DNA of 64,000 nucleotides from the NCBI GenBank assembly GCA_009760855.2, contig WPIO01000127.1:667501-731500 (forward strand), written 5' to 3'. This document shows, one piece after another, positions 11,201-24,700 of this stretch. The position numbers were made by a program, and so were the translations under genes. Below the pieces are notes generated by a model. The model was not told the DNA's origin, did no database searches, and was given only the letters and a program-made list of their open reading frames with translations. Origin of the DNA: Cristatella mucedo (taxonomy: Eukaryota; Bryozoa; Phylactolaemata; Cristatellidae). How positions within the stretch are numbered: the first letter of the stretch is position 1; every line of letters begins with the position of its first letter.

Positions 11201-14200
11201 TTACGAGCACGTGGTGAAGGTCGCACAATAGCATCACCTATTAGAACAGCAAAGCCTTTTAATCCAGCCACACGCGTAGGGTCTCCTATGAGAAGCAGTT
11301 CGGTTTTATCGTCATTTAATTTTAGGAAGTTTTCCGGCAATGCATTTTAGTTCTCATAGTAGTTTTAGAACACTATGTAACCACTTCATCATAATTCCCC
11401 TTATTCTTAATAGCTAATTTTATCATAATTATTCCTATTAATATTACTATATTTTGCTTGTAGACTCTCGAGGATAATCAATTGTGATTGTAAGACAGCA
11501 ATATGAGGATTCAGAATTTCCAGTAGCAGTTGCCTTGAGACAGAGTTATGACAAGTTCTGCCTTTAATGAGCAATGATATGTCAGTACCTGCTTTAATAG
11601 GCCAAATTGCCAAATTGATTGATTGATTGATCCAACGACCAGTTCGATCTAAGAAGTACTAACGCAAACTGACATGCGCCTAATTGTGCCCCAAAAATTG
11701 TGTGTACACTTCTAGCATTGTTCTAATGACGTCAGAGGATCTGGTTCATGCTAAAAGCTGTCATCATTCGATCGTATTTCCTTTGCAGCAACTCTAAAGC
11801 GCCTAGAAAGAGATTGAGTTCTCTGAGAGCGCTTTATCAAGAGTTATTATTATTATAATTATTACCAAACCTCAGTACTTTGGCTTTAGGTCTTCAAATT
11901 GTGCTTTCTGCATTAATAACTTTAATTTCTTTCGCAGCTCTCAAGTTTTGAAACTTTAATTATTTGTGAAAGTTATAAAATAGCAAAATTTTAAACGTGA
12001 ATCAAGTTTGGGATACTGTTGCTCATAGCAAAATTAAAGCACTATGACGTTTGGGATACTTTTGATCATTGAAGTTCATTGAATCTATGCTTTCTTTTAT
12101 TTAAAAAATCTATACTGTGGTCTTTAAAGTTTAAATGAGAGGTAACATCACGGAAAATGTCTATACTAGCGCATTTGGTCGTTTAAATTTCAAGTAAGTT
12201 TAAGTTTGTTTGAGTCGGTTAATCATACGTTGCAAGTTCATGACATTAAAGTGGGCACTCAAGACCATTTACAGCCAGACTAAGAAAGTCATGCAGCGTT
12301 AAAAATTTGTGGCAGCCTCGAGACTTCACGTGGTGGAGGCCGGTGGAGATCCGAAATTATTTCTCATGGCTATCACCAGCCGGTCTGACGTTTGACCATC
12401 TCGGCCCCTGTATATTGAGGTTGCTTCTAATCCGTTTTTCAGATGTTTCTAGCTACGTTCTGGGTTGTGTATTTACAGGCCGAGCAGGGGCAATGTGTCA
12501 TGACCCCACAAACCTCCATGCTGGTATCTTCCGGTTTATAATAATACTATACTTGACAAAGCCGCCTAAGAAAACAAAATCTCTTTCTAGGTACTTTAAA
12601 TTTGCAGCAAAGGGAAACGCGATTGGACAGTGAATAATATCATGCTTGAAAACAAGATGAATATCATAATTAGTGATGACACGCACAGGGTCAGCATGCA
12701 AATTTGGTTAGTGGCAGCATGCAAAGTAACGTAATTTAATGTAAGGCATCTCGGTCTGTAACTCCAAAAAGGTCATAAAGACCATGCGGGTGTTACGCGG
12801 GAGAGTTTTGAATAGCCCACTCACAGCCTAAGCGGCTTTCTGTAGGCATTCGGTAGCCAACGGACTTCATCTCGCGCAGCAAAGAGAAAGTGGAAAGCGT
12901 AACAGAGTCAGGAAAGCAGTTGAGGTAATGAGTAGCATAGAAGTAGCAGCTCAAAACCACTGAAAAAGATGAGCCATAGTCGACAGCAGGAGAGTAGTTG
13001 TCGTTGCGTAAGAATTGTGGAGGCGAGTTCCAAAGTATAGCTGTAAAGCCAGACTGGAACTTACTAGCAAGGTTTGAAGTTTCAATATATTAGATCGCTG
13101 GCTGGTCGTCTCTCTTTTGGCTGCAAGTACCTACTACTGCCAACCCGAGCTGGTGGCGGAAAGCAAATTAGCTTTGACAAAATCATCGGCAGCTCTTATT
13201 CAAATTACGGCATGGAGCTGACCGTTTCTAGATCTATAGTCGGCCCGAAGCCAACGAATGTAATGCTCCACTGCTTTCCCAGTGAACAAGCACTTCTTGA
13301 GTCCTAACAGATTGAGAATGCGACAATTGTCGAATTGCCAAAGACCGCACAGCCACAGCCTCATCGATACCTCCTGAACCCTATTGCATCCGAAGTAAGT
13401 TGACGCCAGGCGATCCTGCTAGGTTCACGGTTACCCTTAGCTGTTGAAGTGAGTGACCGGATGCAAAGCACGTCTGTTGCTCGGTCATGAAGGCGTCGTT
13501 TTCACGTGAATTAGTAACGACACGAGACTCAAGTGTGAGATTTAGCAAGCAATTGGTACAGCTATGACATGGCTATAATAGGTGCAGCAATGGGTACTGC
13601 TGTGCAAGCAGTGAAGCTCGCTAAAGGGCAGGACAAGCAGGAAACATAATGGAGATCAGCAAATATTCGTATATTGCACACACGCACGCACACATGCATG
13701 CACATACAATCACACGCACGGACGCACGCACCCAAACACACACACTCACGACTCCTCCTGCGACCGCAGGATACCTCAAATACCTGCTACTGCCGAGGTA
13801 ATGTTGCATGAGCAGATGCATGCATACTGCGAAGTTCTCACTCACCTGTCGCAGGGGCACATCGAATCACGTGATTGCGAAAGGAATTCATTCATTCGAC
13901 CGCTCACGCTTCTTTGGCTGAATTCAAAGAGTCTTCCAGCCTCCAGTGCCGCCTACACCTCATCAATACAGGCAATTCGATAGCTTCTCTCTGCTAAGCT
14001 TTCACTTTCATCCTGCTTTCACTTTCAATTTCACTTTGGCTTTTCAGCATCATCAGTTCAAGCAGTCCGTGAGCGAGAACCACTCGAGTGCAGACTTCGG
14101 TTAGTGTCAGTCTAGTGGCTGTAAGCCATGCTTAAGCAGAAAAACCGAGTATCTTTATACGTATATTAGCGATTTTTAGAGATAGATATAGCGACAGAGG

Positions 14201-15723
14201 TATGGACAGCAAGGTATTAAGGTGTAACTCAGTGCTAATTGAAGAAATAAACATTTGTCGAAAGATCAATACGCGGAGGAATAGCTAGGTAAATAGCACA
14301 ATAGATAAGCGGGTGGTTAGAAAATCTATCCAAGAGACCTTTCGGTGGCCGCTCGAACTGTCTCGGACCATAGCTCAATCTTGTTGACTTCTACGCCTGT
14401 TCTGTTGTGTGAGCACGTCAAAAACTTGTTGGTTATTCGAAACAACTGAACAGATTTATTCACACCGGTAAGGTTTAGCAATATGTTTGTGATCCTAATG
14501 ATCTGCATTCAGTCTATCCTGACAGCTCGATATCCTAATTGATGAGCGGGGCTTGAAACTCTTGAGCCCTCTCGATGAGCAGGCACCCATAATCATTGTT
14601 CGAGATCAGTACCATCGAGACGCATCTATATTTACCCCAAAAACTGACTTCAAATCTGCTAGCTAATATTTGAATGTCACTTCACTTTAAAAAGGTCTCA
14701 GTCGGATGCCGACTGAGCCAGCATTAAAGACCAAATGCTTGTTTGCTCTAAGAAGCTTGAATATACCAGAAATGCTTTCTTTTTACATGCAAACAGCATT
14801 CGGCCAAATTGGAACCCACAACTATTTGCATATCGCAAATTTTAGTTATTTGGTTGAATAGGTTAAGGGGTCTTACTAACTGTATGACCTGTAGGTTTTT
14901 CCACCTCCTCGCATGAAAGAAACTACACACATATTTGTGACTCCGTCTAGCCTCCGCGTACTGATGCAAGCTTCGAGTCTAAGCCTGTGAACAAGCTTAA
15001 GAAGCTTCCTATGGTTGAGCAAACGCACATTGGTTGACAAAAAGGTCCAGTGAAAGTAGCTCACTACCCAAATGCCCTCGTTGACCTGCACCTATTTGAT
15101 CGTCACTAGAGGGAAAAGCTGGCCTTGCAATAACTTGAGTGTTTAGTTTGCTGGTGAGGGCTTTTCATAGGTCTTTCGAATTAACCGTTGCTTTAAAAGA
15201 GATCGCATTCAGGGGTAGTACATACTCAGTCGATCAGTCTCCATTCTTTCTCTTTATTTAGGATTCTCCTAAAGATTAGCACGCAGTAGCTTTTGGAACA
15301 CAATGACAAGCTTGAAATCAAGCATATGCAGGCGGATTTCAAGAAGCACTGTTGTACTCATGTCATCAACCGCCCTCGTGATCTACCTATGCTTCTGAGT
15401 CCTATTGTATTCGTGAGATGGAGTCTGTTGGCTAGCCAAGTGAACTTAAAGCCGCTTAGGTTGTGAATGGGTGCTAGAAGACTTTGTACTGTAATGCTCA
15501 CTTACTCGTATAAGCTTTGGAGATTACCAAATAGATATACGCCCATACAAATCTATATAATTTCATATATCATATATATGTATTTGTATATAGGTATGTT
15601 TATAAGCATATCTATTAGATGCATCTATGTATGGACTAGCAAATAGACGAACGAAAAAATCGACGGGCGGATAAGTGGTTGGATAAGGAAGTGGAGATAG
15701 CCCAAGGGAGACGCAGATAGAGA

Positions 15724-15784
<61 letters not shown>

Positions 15785-18700
15785 CAGTGAAAGAAATGAA
15801 GAGAGGGAAACAGAGAAGGGGGAAAGAGAGAGGAGAGAAGAGAGAAAAGATAGAGAGAGAGAGAGAGTGAGAGAGACAGGGGAGAGATAGAGAGAGTGAG
15901 AGAGAGAGAGAGAGAGAGGAGAGTAAGAGAGAGATGAGAGGAAGAGAGGGGGAGAGAGAGAGAACAAAGGAAAAAATAACGGAGAGCAAGGAGTGAGTCC
16001 ACATAGAGGACCTAACCTTCAAAATGGAACATATGCGGTAATGTCATTGCTGTAACACAAAGTCGGTCGTAATAATTATTTAGCTGCAGGTAACAAGCCT
16101 GGAGCCCCAGGGATTTTGTTATTTGAAGTATTCGTTTGCTCGCTTTTTTCCCTGCTATTCATGTCTCACGCGCCTAGTGCACTGACCTTAAGCTTTGCAT
16201 TTTCTCTTTGCAGCTTTCAATTTGACTAATCGGGGATCGCTGCAGAGAGCCACCGAATGGATGCGTTGAAGCGAGATTCGCTGTACTTGTAGCTGCAAGC
16301 TGCGTGTTCGGACTTCCGGCTGGCAGCGGGAGGGTGACCGGCATCATCTACCTGGAGATGCTGGACCACTTCCGGAGCGACCGGCAGCTCACTTTCTGGG
16401 TGTTCAGTGTCCGCAGCCTCGTTACGCTGTGCTTGGGTGCGTACTCTCACCCAGTGCCTGGTTACGGTGCGCTTAGTTGGGCACCGTACTTGCGGCAGCG
16501 GCAGAGTTCTTTATTGCGGCGTAGTACAGCACGGAGCTGCTCGCGTCGTATGAATGAACTCAGCTAGCACACGGTCCGCTAGCAGGCGCTCTGCTCGCTG
16601 GCAACTTCGAATGACCACACTGCCTAGGCGAACGCTCCGTACGAACCCTGCAAATTCCATTCGTACGGATTCGGCACGATGATTAGCACTGCTGGCTGAA
16701 AGCAGAATTTAGGAGCAGCAGAAAGAGGAAACGATAATGCCAGGCAAGGAGCTGCAGAGATGAGGGTGTCGCTATTCGGCGAATCGTATAAGTTGAGCCC
16801 TCGATCGGCTGTGCTTTTTATCGATTGAGCTTTCGATCGATTGAGCTCTTGCGAGATCGAGCTCTCGATCGATTGAGCTCTCGATCGATTGAACTCTCGA
16901 TCAACGGAGCTCCCGCGAGATTGAGCTTTCTCAAAATTGAGCTTTCGCGAGATTAAGCCTTCGCGAGATTGAACTCTCGCGAGATTGGACGGATCTCGTG
17001 AACCTCCCGCCGGCAGTGAGAAGTGGTGCTCGCTCGCATGTCCGAGCCAGTGCTCGCCCAGTGCTAGCGAATTAGCATAAGCCAGAGCGAGCCTTGGCGT
17101 TACATCGATGAGAGTGACAGCCACTTTTTGAGGCCGCCGCAGAGCCGCCTTAACCACACATCGAGCTCGGTCACGTGCATGCGCCGCAGACGGATTTCCC
17201 GCGCTTGCAGGTTCTTTAGCATCGCTCACTCTGCAGAAGATGTCGCACCGTACCACCATAGCTATCGGAGTAGTGCTCACATCAGGCGGTATGGTGGCGA
17301 GCGCTTTCGTGCCAGCGTTCGAGCTCGCGTTCTTCACGTATGGCGTCGTTTACGGTAAGAGGCGATGGCGGATCGCAGCGAGTCACGTTTAATTTTTTTC
17401 CGACGCGGCGCAGCTAGTCTGACGACGCGGGCGGCCGCGTCACAGTATTTACCTGGGCTTCCCGCAATCAATGGGGGGGGATCGATACTGCCGGCCAATC
17501 ACAGCCGGCAGTATCGATCTGTGGAGGAAGCTTGGCTTTGGCCCCTGATCCGCGGCTTCCGCACGTTCTTTCGTACTCCCCTGCCTTCGGTATGATAGGC
17601 CGTGATGTGCAAGCAGTTAGAGGTGGCTGCAGCTGCAAATTTTGTCAGGCTCGGTGGGGATTTTGGTCACTTTTCAGTCACTTTCGGTCAGTTCGACGGG
17701 CGATCACTGCTGAATACTGTCTCCGGTTGAATGCGAAGCCAAGAAATCCTTAGCGGGCGTGTATGAATGCGAAAGAAACGCGAGGCCCTGTCTTTGTCTG
17801 CACTACGAATGAGCGCCGTGACTACGGACTCGGTCATTCTCGTGAATGCCCTTGCCTTAGCAAGTGGCCGGTACGAGTCATAGCAGCCGAGTAACCAACG
17901 CCGATGTAACTAGGGCCTGGACTTGCTTGGGGCTATGAATCATAAGCGACAATCGTACGCGCGAGTTCGTTCGGAACTCGATCGCCATCAATAATATCGC
18001 ATATAATTAGGACGTGCTTGAAATTATTTTAAAAGACCACCCGAATCAATGCAGCTGGAGTCACCATCTCTAGAATTGTATGGCAGTCATAGAATGCTAG
18101 TCTTTCCCGTCTTGAAGCCTTAAGCTTATGCAATGCACTATTTTGGTACTCATAAAATGGAACATGGAATACACTATGTTGGTGCAAGCTTAAGCCAGAG
18201 CTTGTAAAATTATTGGCCTGTGCTTTTATTGAAAGTCGCAGCATTATCCGATTTTCGCACCAGTTGCTCGCACCCAAAGTCAGGGCACAGCTTCGGAACC
18301 GGAGACATTACTCGAGGTCTTCCTTGAGTCCCGCTGAGCGTCAACAGAGCGTTGTTCGATTGCCCAAGGTTAGGGCTTGAGTAATGCTGACAGTATTAAA
18401 CCAGGAGCAGAGCCCGAATTTTCAGGCTGGATGCGAGGATGCCTGGAGCCAGAATTTTCAGGTTGCGGGACGAGGGTGCGCGGGCTCCTTCAGACATAAT
18501 GAAATTGCTACAACATAAAAAGAAGTTTGTGAAAACAATTGATGAGTCCACTCGACTCAATCCTTTCTCGTCTTCACTCTGCTCCTTTCCTTTTGGCCCA
18601 GGGAAACTTGCCTCAGAATATAGGTACTTCCAACTATCAGCAGAAGGTGTGGGGAAATTTCCCCCTACCTTTCGTGGCTCCAACACTGTATTTAACCTTG

Positions 18701-21700
18701 ATTCACGCCGCATACGGGTCTACTGACGATGCTGTAAGCACTGCATAGATAACTATCCATGATTAGGGAAGGAAAGCTAGACCAATAGAACTGGAGCAAC
18801 TTCCGACCAGTCTCTCTGCTGCCGTTCATACCAGAGACAGTGGAACGAGTCGTAGTAAACCAGCTTAACTCTTACGTTGAAAACTCAAACAAGGAAGCAG
18901 CAACTCAGGAAAACAGCTCAGGTAAAGATCCGCCTCTGTCAGTAGCTAATAGCAACCAACAGCTAATAATAACATACGTTGAAGGGAATCACAATCAAAG
19001 TGCTAATGATAACATTACGATGTCTACAGACATAAGTGAGCTACCGATACCATGCACACGGTAAACATAAAATATGGTTAGTGCTAGCATGCATAATATC
19101 AGCACGCATAAGAACGCGGAGGACAAATCAGAAAACTCCGAAAAAGTCTGCGAGACACCAGTGGGTATCAGCTTCTTTTTAAATGCAGTCAAGTCAGGGG
19201 GATGTCGTGACGTCGGTTTGGATTGAATTCCAAGCTTTGGGAGTATATGAGCTAAGGCGCCGTCTCGTCCATCTTTCGGCAGTGTTCGATATTATTGATG
19301 GCTTTCCTTTTCGAGCGCCTCGCAGGTCTCCTAGGCACCACTGGCACGGCACCACACTGTTCGGGTCCTATTCCAGTGAAAAGTGCTTGCTAGGCCACTC
19401 TCTACGGATGTAGGTGCCGGTAGAGCAGCTCATGTCCCCACTGGCTTGGCAGCCATTAGGGGGAGGAGCTTAGGGACATCCGATAGGGTCGCCTATTAGG
19501 GTTAAAGGTTAAGGGGGCGACCGACAGTGCAGCCGCAGGGCTCCCCTTCGGGATGGCCTTCTTCTGGGAGGGGGGCTTGGCTGAAGCGATGAAATGTGCG
19601 TTCATCTATTAGTCCACAAAGCCACAAGACTAATTGGCTGTTATGCATGAGAGTTTTCCATAGCTCACTCCACTTCGAGGTATGGATTGTAAAGGCAGGT
19701 TTGAGTGTGGGCTCTTACGAACGATAATAATAATAATGATATTAAATTCATTCGATATAGCGCCCTCAGAGAACTCAATCTCTTTCTAGGCGCAACTTAC
19801 ATTTGCTGAAAAGCGAAAGAAGAGCAAAGGGTTCAAAATGAAGAATCTCCCGGAGAGATTTAACCTTGGAAACCTTGGCTACTTTGTCAACATCGTGGAA
19901 GAAGTTGAAAGAGTGATCGGATACATTGTGAGCTGAGTCCGATGTGCTGAGTTGGGCGAGGTTAAGGAGTCCGACTGGCGACTGCAGCCTTTACAATATG
20001 AACTATGCACCATGCACTGTGAGCTATGCTTTAAGCACTCTGCACTATTCATCATGTGATTACATGATTATGCCCTTATATAAGCTAAAGCTTGCCTGGG
20101 ATATGATGGATCTTAATTTCTGCAATAGTTTTCCTATGCTAGGCGATGGATAGTCAGTCCTGATTCTATACGTGCATTTTCAAACTTTCGCGTAATATTC
20201 ATGGCTAGCGTACCATTTGCTGTAAGCTTAGCCTATCTTAGCAAGGGCGTACATAGTGCTTATTCAGAGGAGCAAAGACGGCAAAATGGCGAATTTCGTA
20301 ATGCAGATATTGCTGATGGGTTCGCTCATCTGACTAAGCATAATACCAGATCAAGGTAAGGTGGCAAAGACGATATTTTGTGAATGGCTTCACATTTAAG
20401 TTTCTTCTGGTACGCAATTAGTGTTCAGTTTTTATGCTGAAGAGGAGATACACTGTAGAGAGATTTGTGATTAAGAAAGCGTTCTGATAAAAAGATATTC
20501 GTAATAGTCGGAGCTGAGAGCCCAAACTCACGAGAAAATATTTGACCAAAAGAGAGAACAAAAGCACGGACGAGAGTCACGAGACAAGATAAAATAGTCA
20601 GGCAGCCCTGATCGACGCACAGAGGGTCAGTTTCTATAGTCATAATAGAGTTATTATTAATAAATGTGTACAGTGTCCCCAGAGAACTATAACTCGTTCT
20701 AGAAATTTACAGAGGTGCTTTAATATTAATAATAATAATACATTTGACAAAGCATCCTCGAAAACAGTCACTTTCTAGGAGCTTTAAATTTGCTGCAAAG
20801 GAAGCACGATCGAATGTTTGGTGGTACCATGCTCAATAAAAACAAGAATAACATGGTTAGGGGTGACATGCACACGATCAGCACGAATAACCGTATTCGT
20901 CTTTTAGGACGAATTACACGGACAAACTAGATACTTTGATAAATAGATGTTGTTTTAGATTCTTTTTAAATGTTGACAAGTATGTCCATGTATGTCAATG
21001 CATGTATGTGTATACAAGTAAGTAAATGGAAGTGTTGTGATGCAAGTCGGGAGGAGCTGTGAGGGAAGTAAGTCCGTAGGTTCAGATTGAAGTTTAGCTC
21101 GTAGGCTCTCGGAGCCTGGAAGACACGTCCGACTAACCTGGCGACATCCCCGGACTTGGTGACATTTAAGCAGAAGCAGAAAAAGCATCTTTTCCTCGCA
21201 GAATTTCCCGGATCCCACTGAATTTTCCATTGTGTGCTTGTGGTTACTGATGCTATGCCAGTCTTTCTAGGTAATTTACGTATGCTGTCATGCAAGTATA
21301 TCCATGCGTTCTGATTTAATTGAAGTGCCTATATGGAGGACAACTGGTGAAGTGCCACCACCTTATTTAGTCATTTAGATCGATCATGATTGTTGGCTAT
21401 GATGAAGCAAGGATGCGATACTAGTGCTTAGGTTTTTTTCGAGTGACTCCCCCAGTGAATATGGCATGACAACACCTTTCAACCGCCGAAAGAGAGCTTA
21501 GCTTGCAGTCACCCGGCAGAGCCAGTGGCAGCGGCAGGCTTGTCTTCTGCTGACGTTGCAGGCTTCGGCGTGGCGCTGCTGCACGTAGTCGCACTCACAT
21601 GCACGGCTCAGTACTTTGACCGGCATCGTGGACTCGCTGTCGGATTAACAACTGCCGGCTCCGGAGTGATGTCGTTCGCGATGCCACAGATCGCTCGAGC

Positions 21701-24700
21701 ACTATTCGATAACTTCACCTTCGAAGGAGCTATGCTGATCTTAGGTGGCGTGTTCTTTCATTTATTCATCTGTGCTCTTCTGGTTAGGCCCATTGAGATG
21801 TACCTGCCGAGAAAGAGAAAATTGGCGGCTAGCAAGGCAACTTCAACGAGGAGCAATAATGGCAACGACGCCGAGCTGGGGGGGCAAGCGAAGGAGCCCT
21901 GCAAGATGGCCGCCGTCGGGTCTGACATGCTGTCCCTCGCCGACATAGGCATGTCGTCAATTATTCACCTGCCTGCTGTTCAAGCTGCTGAGGGCAGTGG
22001 CGGCAATGATGCGAAGATGGCGGCGTCAGACTCAGCTGCTTCCGGCAGTGATCGAAAAGCAGTGAATTGCACCCTACTGAAAAGTGAAAGGATGTGGATC
22101 ATCTGCATCATTCAGTTCTTTGCAGGCAACGCCTTCACAGTAATTTTCACAGCAATGCCGCCGTACGGCGACAGCATCGGTGTGTCCCGGCAGAGCATCT
22201 CCGCCCTACTGGCCATGGGAGGAGCTTTCGAGATCGTCTTCCGCGCTCTGCACGGCTGGCTGAGCGACCGGAAAATTGTCCATCCCTTGCTGCAGCTTGG
22301 GCTGTGCAGTGGCATCACGGGAACGGCAGCACTTCTGTGCCCAGTCATTGGAGGAGAAGCGAGTCTCGGCATCCTGGCAGCGGCCTGCGGAATCGTGGGC
22401 ACGCCCATCTTCACGCTATCCGCAGTGGCCATGCGCGACCTTTTGGGAGCGGAGAGAATGGTTTCGGCCACGGGCATTCAAATGACGCCACAGGCTATAT
22501 CGTCAATCGTGTCCACATTTGTTATGGGTAAGCCACATACATTTTGGGTTCCAAAGCTACTTACTGCTGCTTCAGCTGGGTTCTTTGGTCGCTAGGAAAA
22601 AACGGAGGAAATAGTTGCGGTCAATGGCATTATTAAATCGTACTTGCCGATCGTGATTAATCAGTGTCGAGTGCAGGTCAGGTCTCATCTACCAAACCAG
22701 TCAGCTGTGGAGTCCCTCAGGGATCCCTTCTCGGTCCACTGCTGTTCTCCATTTTACTCAAGCTCTGGGAAAATTAGAAAAGTGAAGACCTAAGGGATAG
22801 GATATCACTTTTTCGCTGACAATACTCAGCTGTATTTGTCATTTAAACCATCAGAATCGGCTGCAGCAACAGGTAAACTGAATGCTTTGCCTTGCCGAAA
22901 TTTCATCCTAGTTGTTGGAAAATTGCTTGAAACTTAACGACGATCAAACTGAATTGCTGCTCATAGGATGCCCTGGGCATGTGGCGGGATCAGAAGGCAG
23001 TCCTCTTCTAACAGGTGATGCTGTTGTGCAACCATAACTATTTGCTGGGAAATAAAGTGCCGCCTTCGACAACTGCCTAAATTTTTAAAGCTTTGTTCAG
23101 AAGACTGCTTCCACAGCTGCCATCACGTCCGATCTCTATCTAGGATTTGAAACTAACTTTCACGGTGGATTCCTAAGCAATTATTGAGCTCCTCAGCTCT
23201 ATCTTGGCTAGATTATTGTAATTCAGTTTGGCCGAGCTACCGAAAAAAGCCACTAGGTCACTGTAGCTGGCTATTAGCATGACCTTACGGCTAGTTTACA
23301 AACCACAGAGGTTTGACCACCTATCTCCCTTGCGAAAAGAGCTTCGACAGTTTCCAGTTGATCAGCGGGTACAGAACAAAGTCCTTATGCTGATGCACAA
23401 GGCCAGCCATGGCTTGGTTAATCCATACTTAGCTGAATTGCTGCACCAGTTTCAGCCTCCTCGTGCTCGCAGCTCTCGCATGGAAAATGTATTGGCTGTT
23501 CTATTCCTCCGCTTACAGAACGTTGGCGGCCGAACCTTTTGCTCTGCAGGTTGTAAGCTGTGAAACTCGCTTTCACGATTCGAAACTACCACTACTTTAC
23601 TGCGGCCGACTATGGCACATCTTTTCAAGCCTTTCTGAGCTGCTACTTCCATTTTCATCACTTGCTCAACTGCTCTCCTGACTCTGCCATGCTTGCAACT
23701 CTCTGTTTGTTACGTGAGATGAAGTCCTTTGTCTACCGAATGCATAGCGAAAGCTCCTTAAGCTGTGAGTGTGCCATACAAAACTGTCCTCCGTAACGCT
23801 GAGCTACATAAAATTGGAAAAAATTTGGTTTTGTTAAGATAAGGATACCACATCTAAGTTAGTCCGTGCATTTGCGACATGACGTATTGACTTCTGTAAC
23901 TCACTGCTTGATGGCCTATCGGCACGTACAATCAACTGCTTACAGCCTGTGCATAACTCTGCAGTTAGGCTTGTCTGTTTTGAGTGTCGAAGTTGCCTCG
24001 TCACTACTTCTCGCAGACCTGCACTGGCTACCAGTCAAGTGATGGATCGAATTCAAGATTTTGTCGCTCACTTTTAGGTCCCTTCATTGTTTGGCTCCAA
24101 TTTACCTATCAAATCTACTCCTCACCATGCCAAGCATCGTAATACTCGCTTTTCAGAATCTAGCTGTTTACCCGTACTTAGTACAATTCTCATATCCTTT
24201 GGAGAAGTGCCTTTAGTTTGTATGCTCCCAAAGCCTGAAACTCACTCCTGACTTGCGTCATGACTTCTATTCTATTGCGTATCACTTTGCAGCAAATGTA
24301 AAGCGCCTAGAAAGAGATTAAGTTCTCTGAGGGCGCTTTATCAAGTGCAATATTATTATTATTATTATGACTTCCCTGACTTGAACTCATTTATAAAAAA
24401 ACTTAAAAAGCACCTATTTAGGACAGCATTTAGTGGTCCCAGTGATTCGTTTTTTATGTGCTTATGGGGGCTGAAACTCTGCAAGCTGCCACTAACCACA
24501 TTTGCATGCTGATACCGGGCATGTCACCACTAACCATGGATTTCATTTTTTTATCAATAATGATATCCACTCACCATTTGATCGTGTTTCCTTTGCAGCA
24601 AATTTAAAGCACCTGGAAAGAGATGGAGTTATCTGAGGGCACTTTATCGGGTGTATTATTATAATTACTGTTATTACCCACATAGTCTCTGTGACTTTGT

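Noticed and set aside
15563-16022. Ser/Leu-rich minus-strand open frames
   Set aside because: Translations of the (GA)n/(TC)n tract. The same applies to frames at 33673-34076 and 41105-41401.
17166-17210. Upstream extension of gene B exon 3 (and 50853-50897 in gene C)
   Set aside because: Both frames stay open and both have an in-frame AG that gives a 189-bp exon, but it would add 15 residues inside TM2. The downstream acceptors have better pyrimidine tracts and restore the MCT spacing.
16624-17337. 237-codon minus-strand open frame
   Set aside because: It is produced by the ATCGATTGAGCTCTCG minisatellite and lies antisense to exon 3 of gene B. Its Ser/Arg-rich middle is the repeat unit translated, with no recognisable domain.
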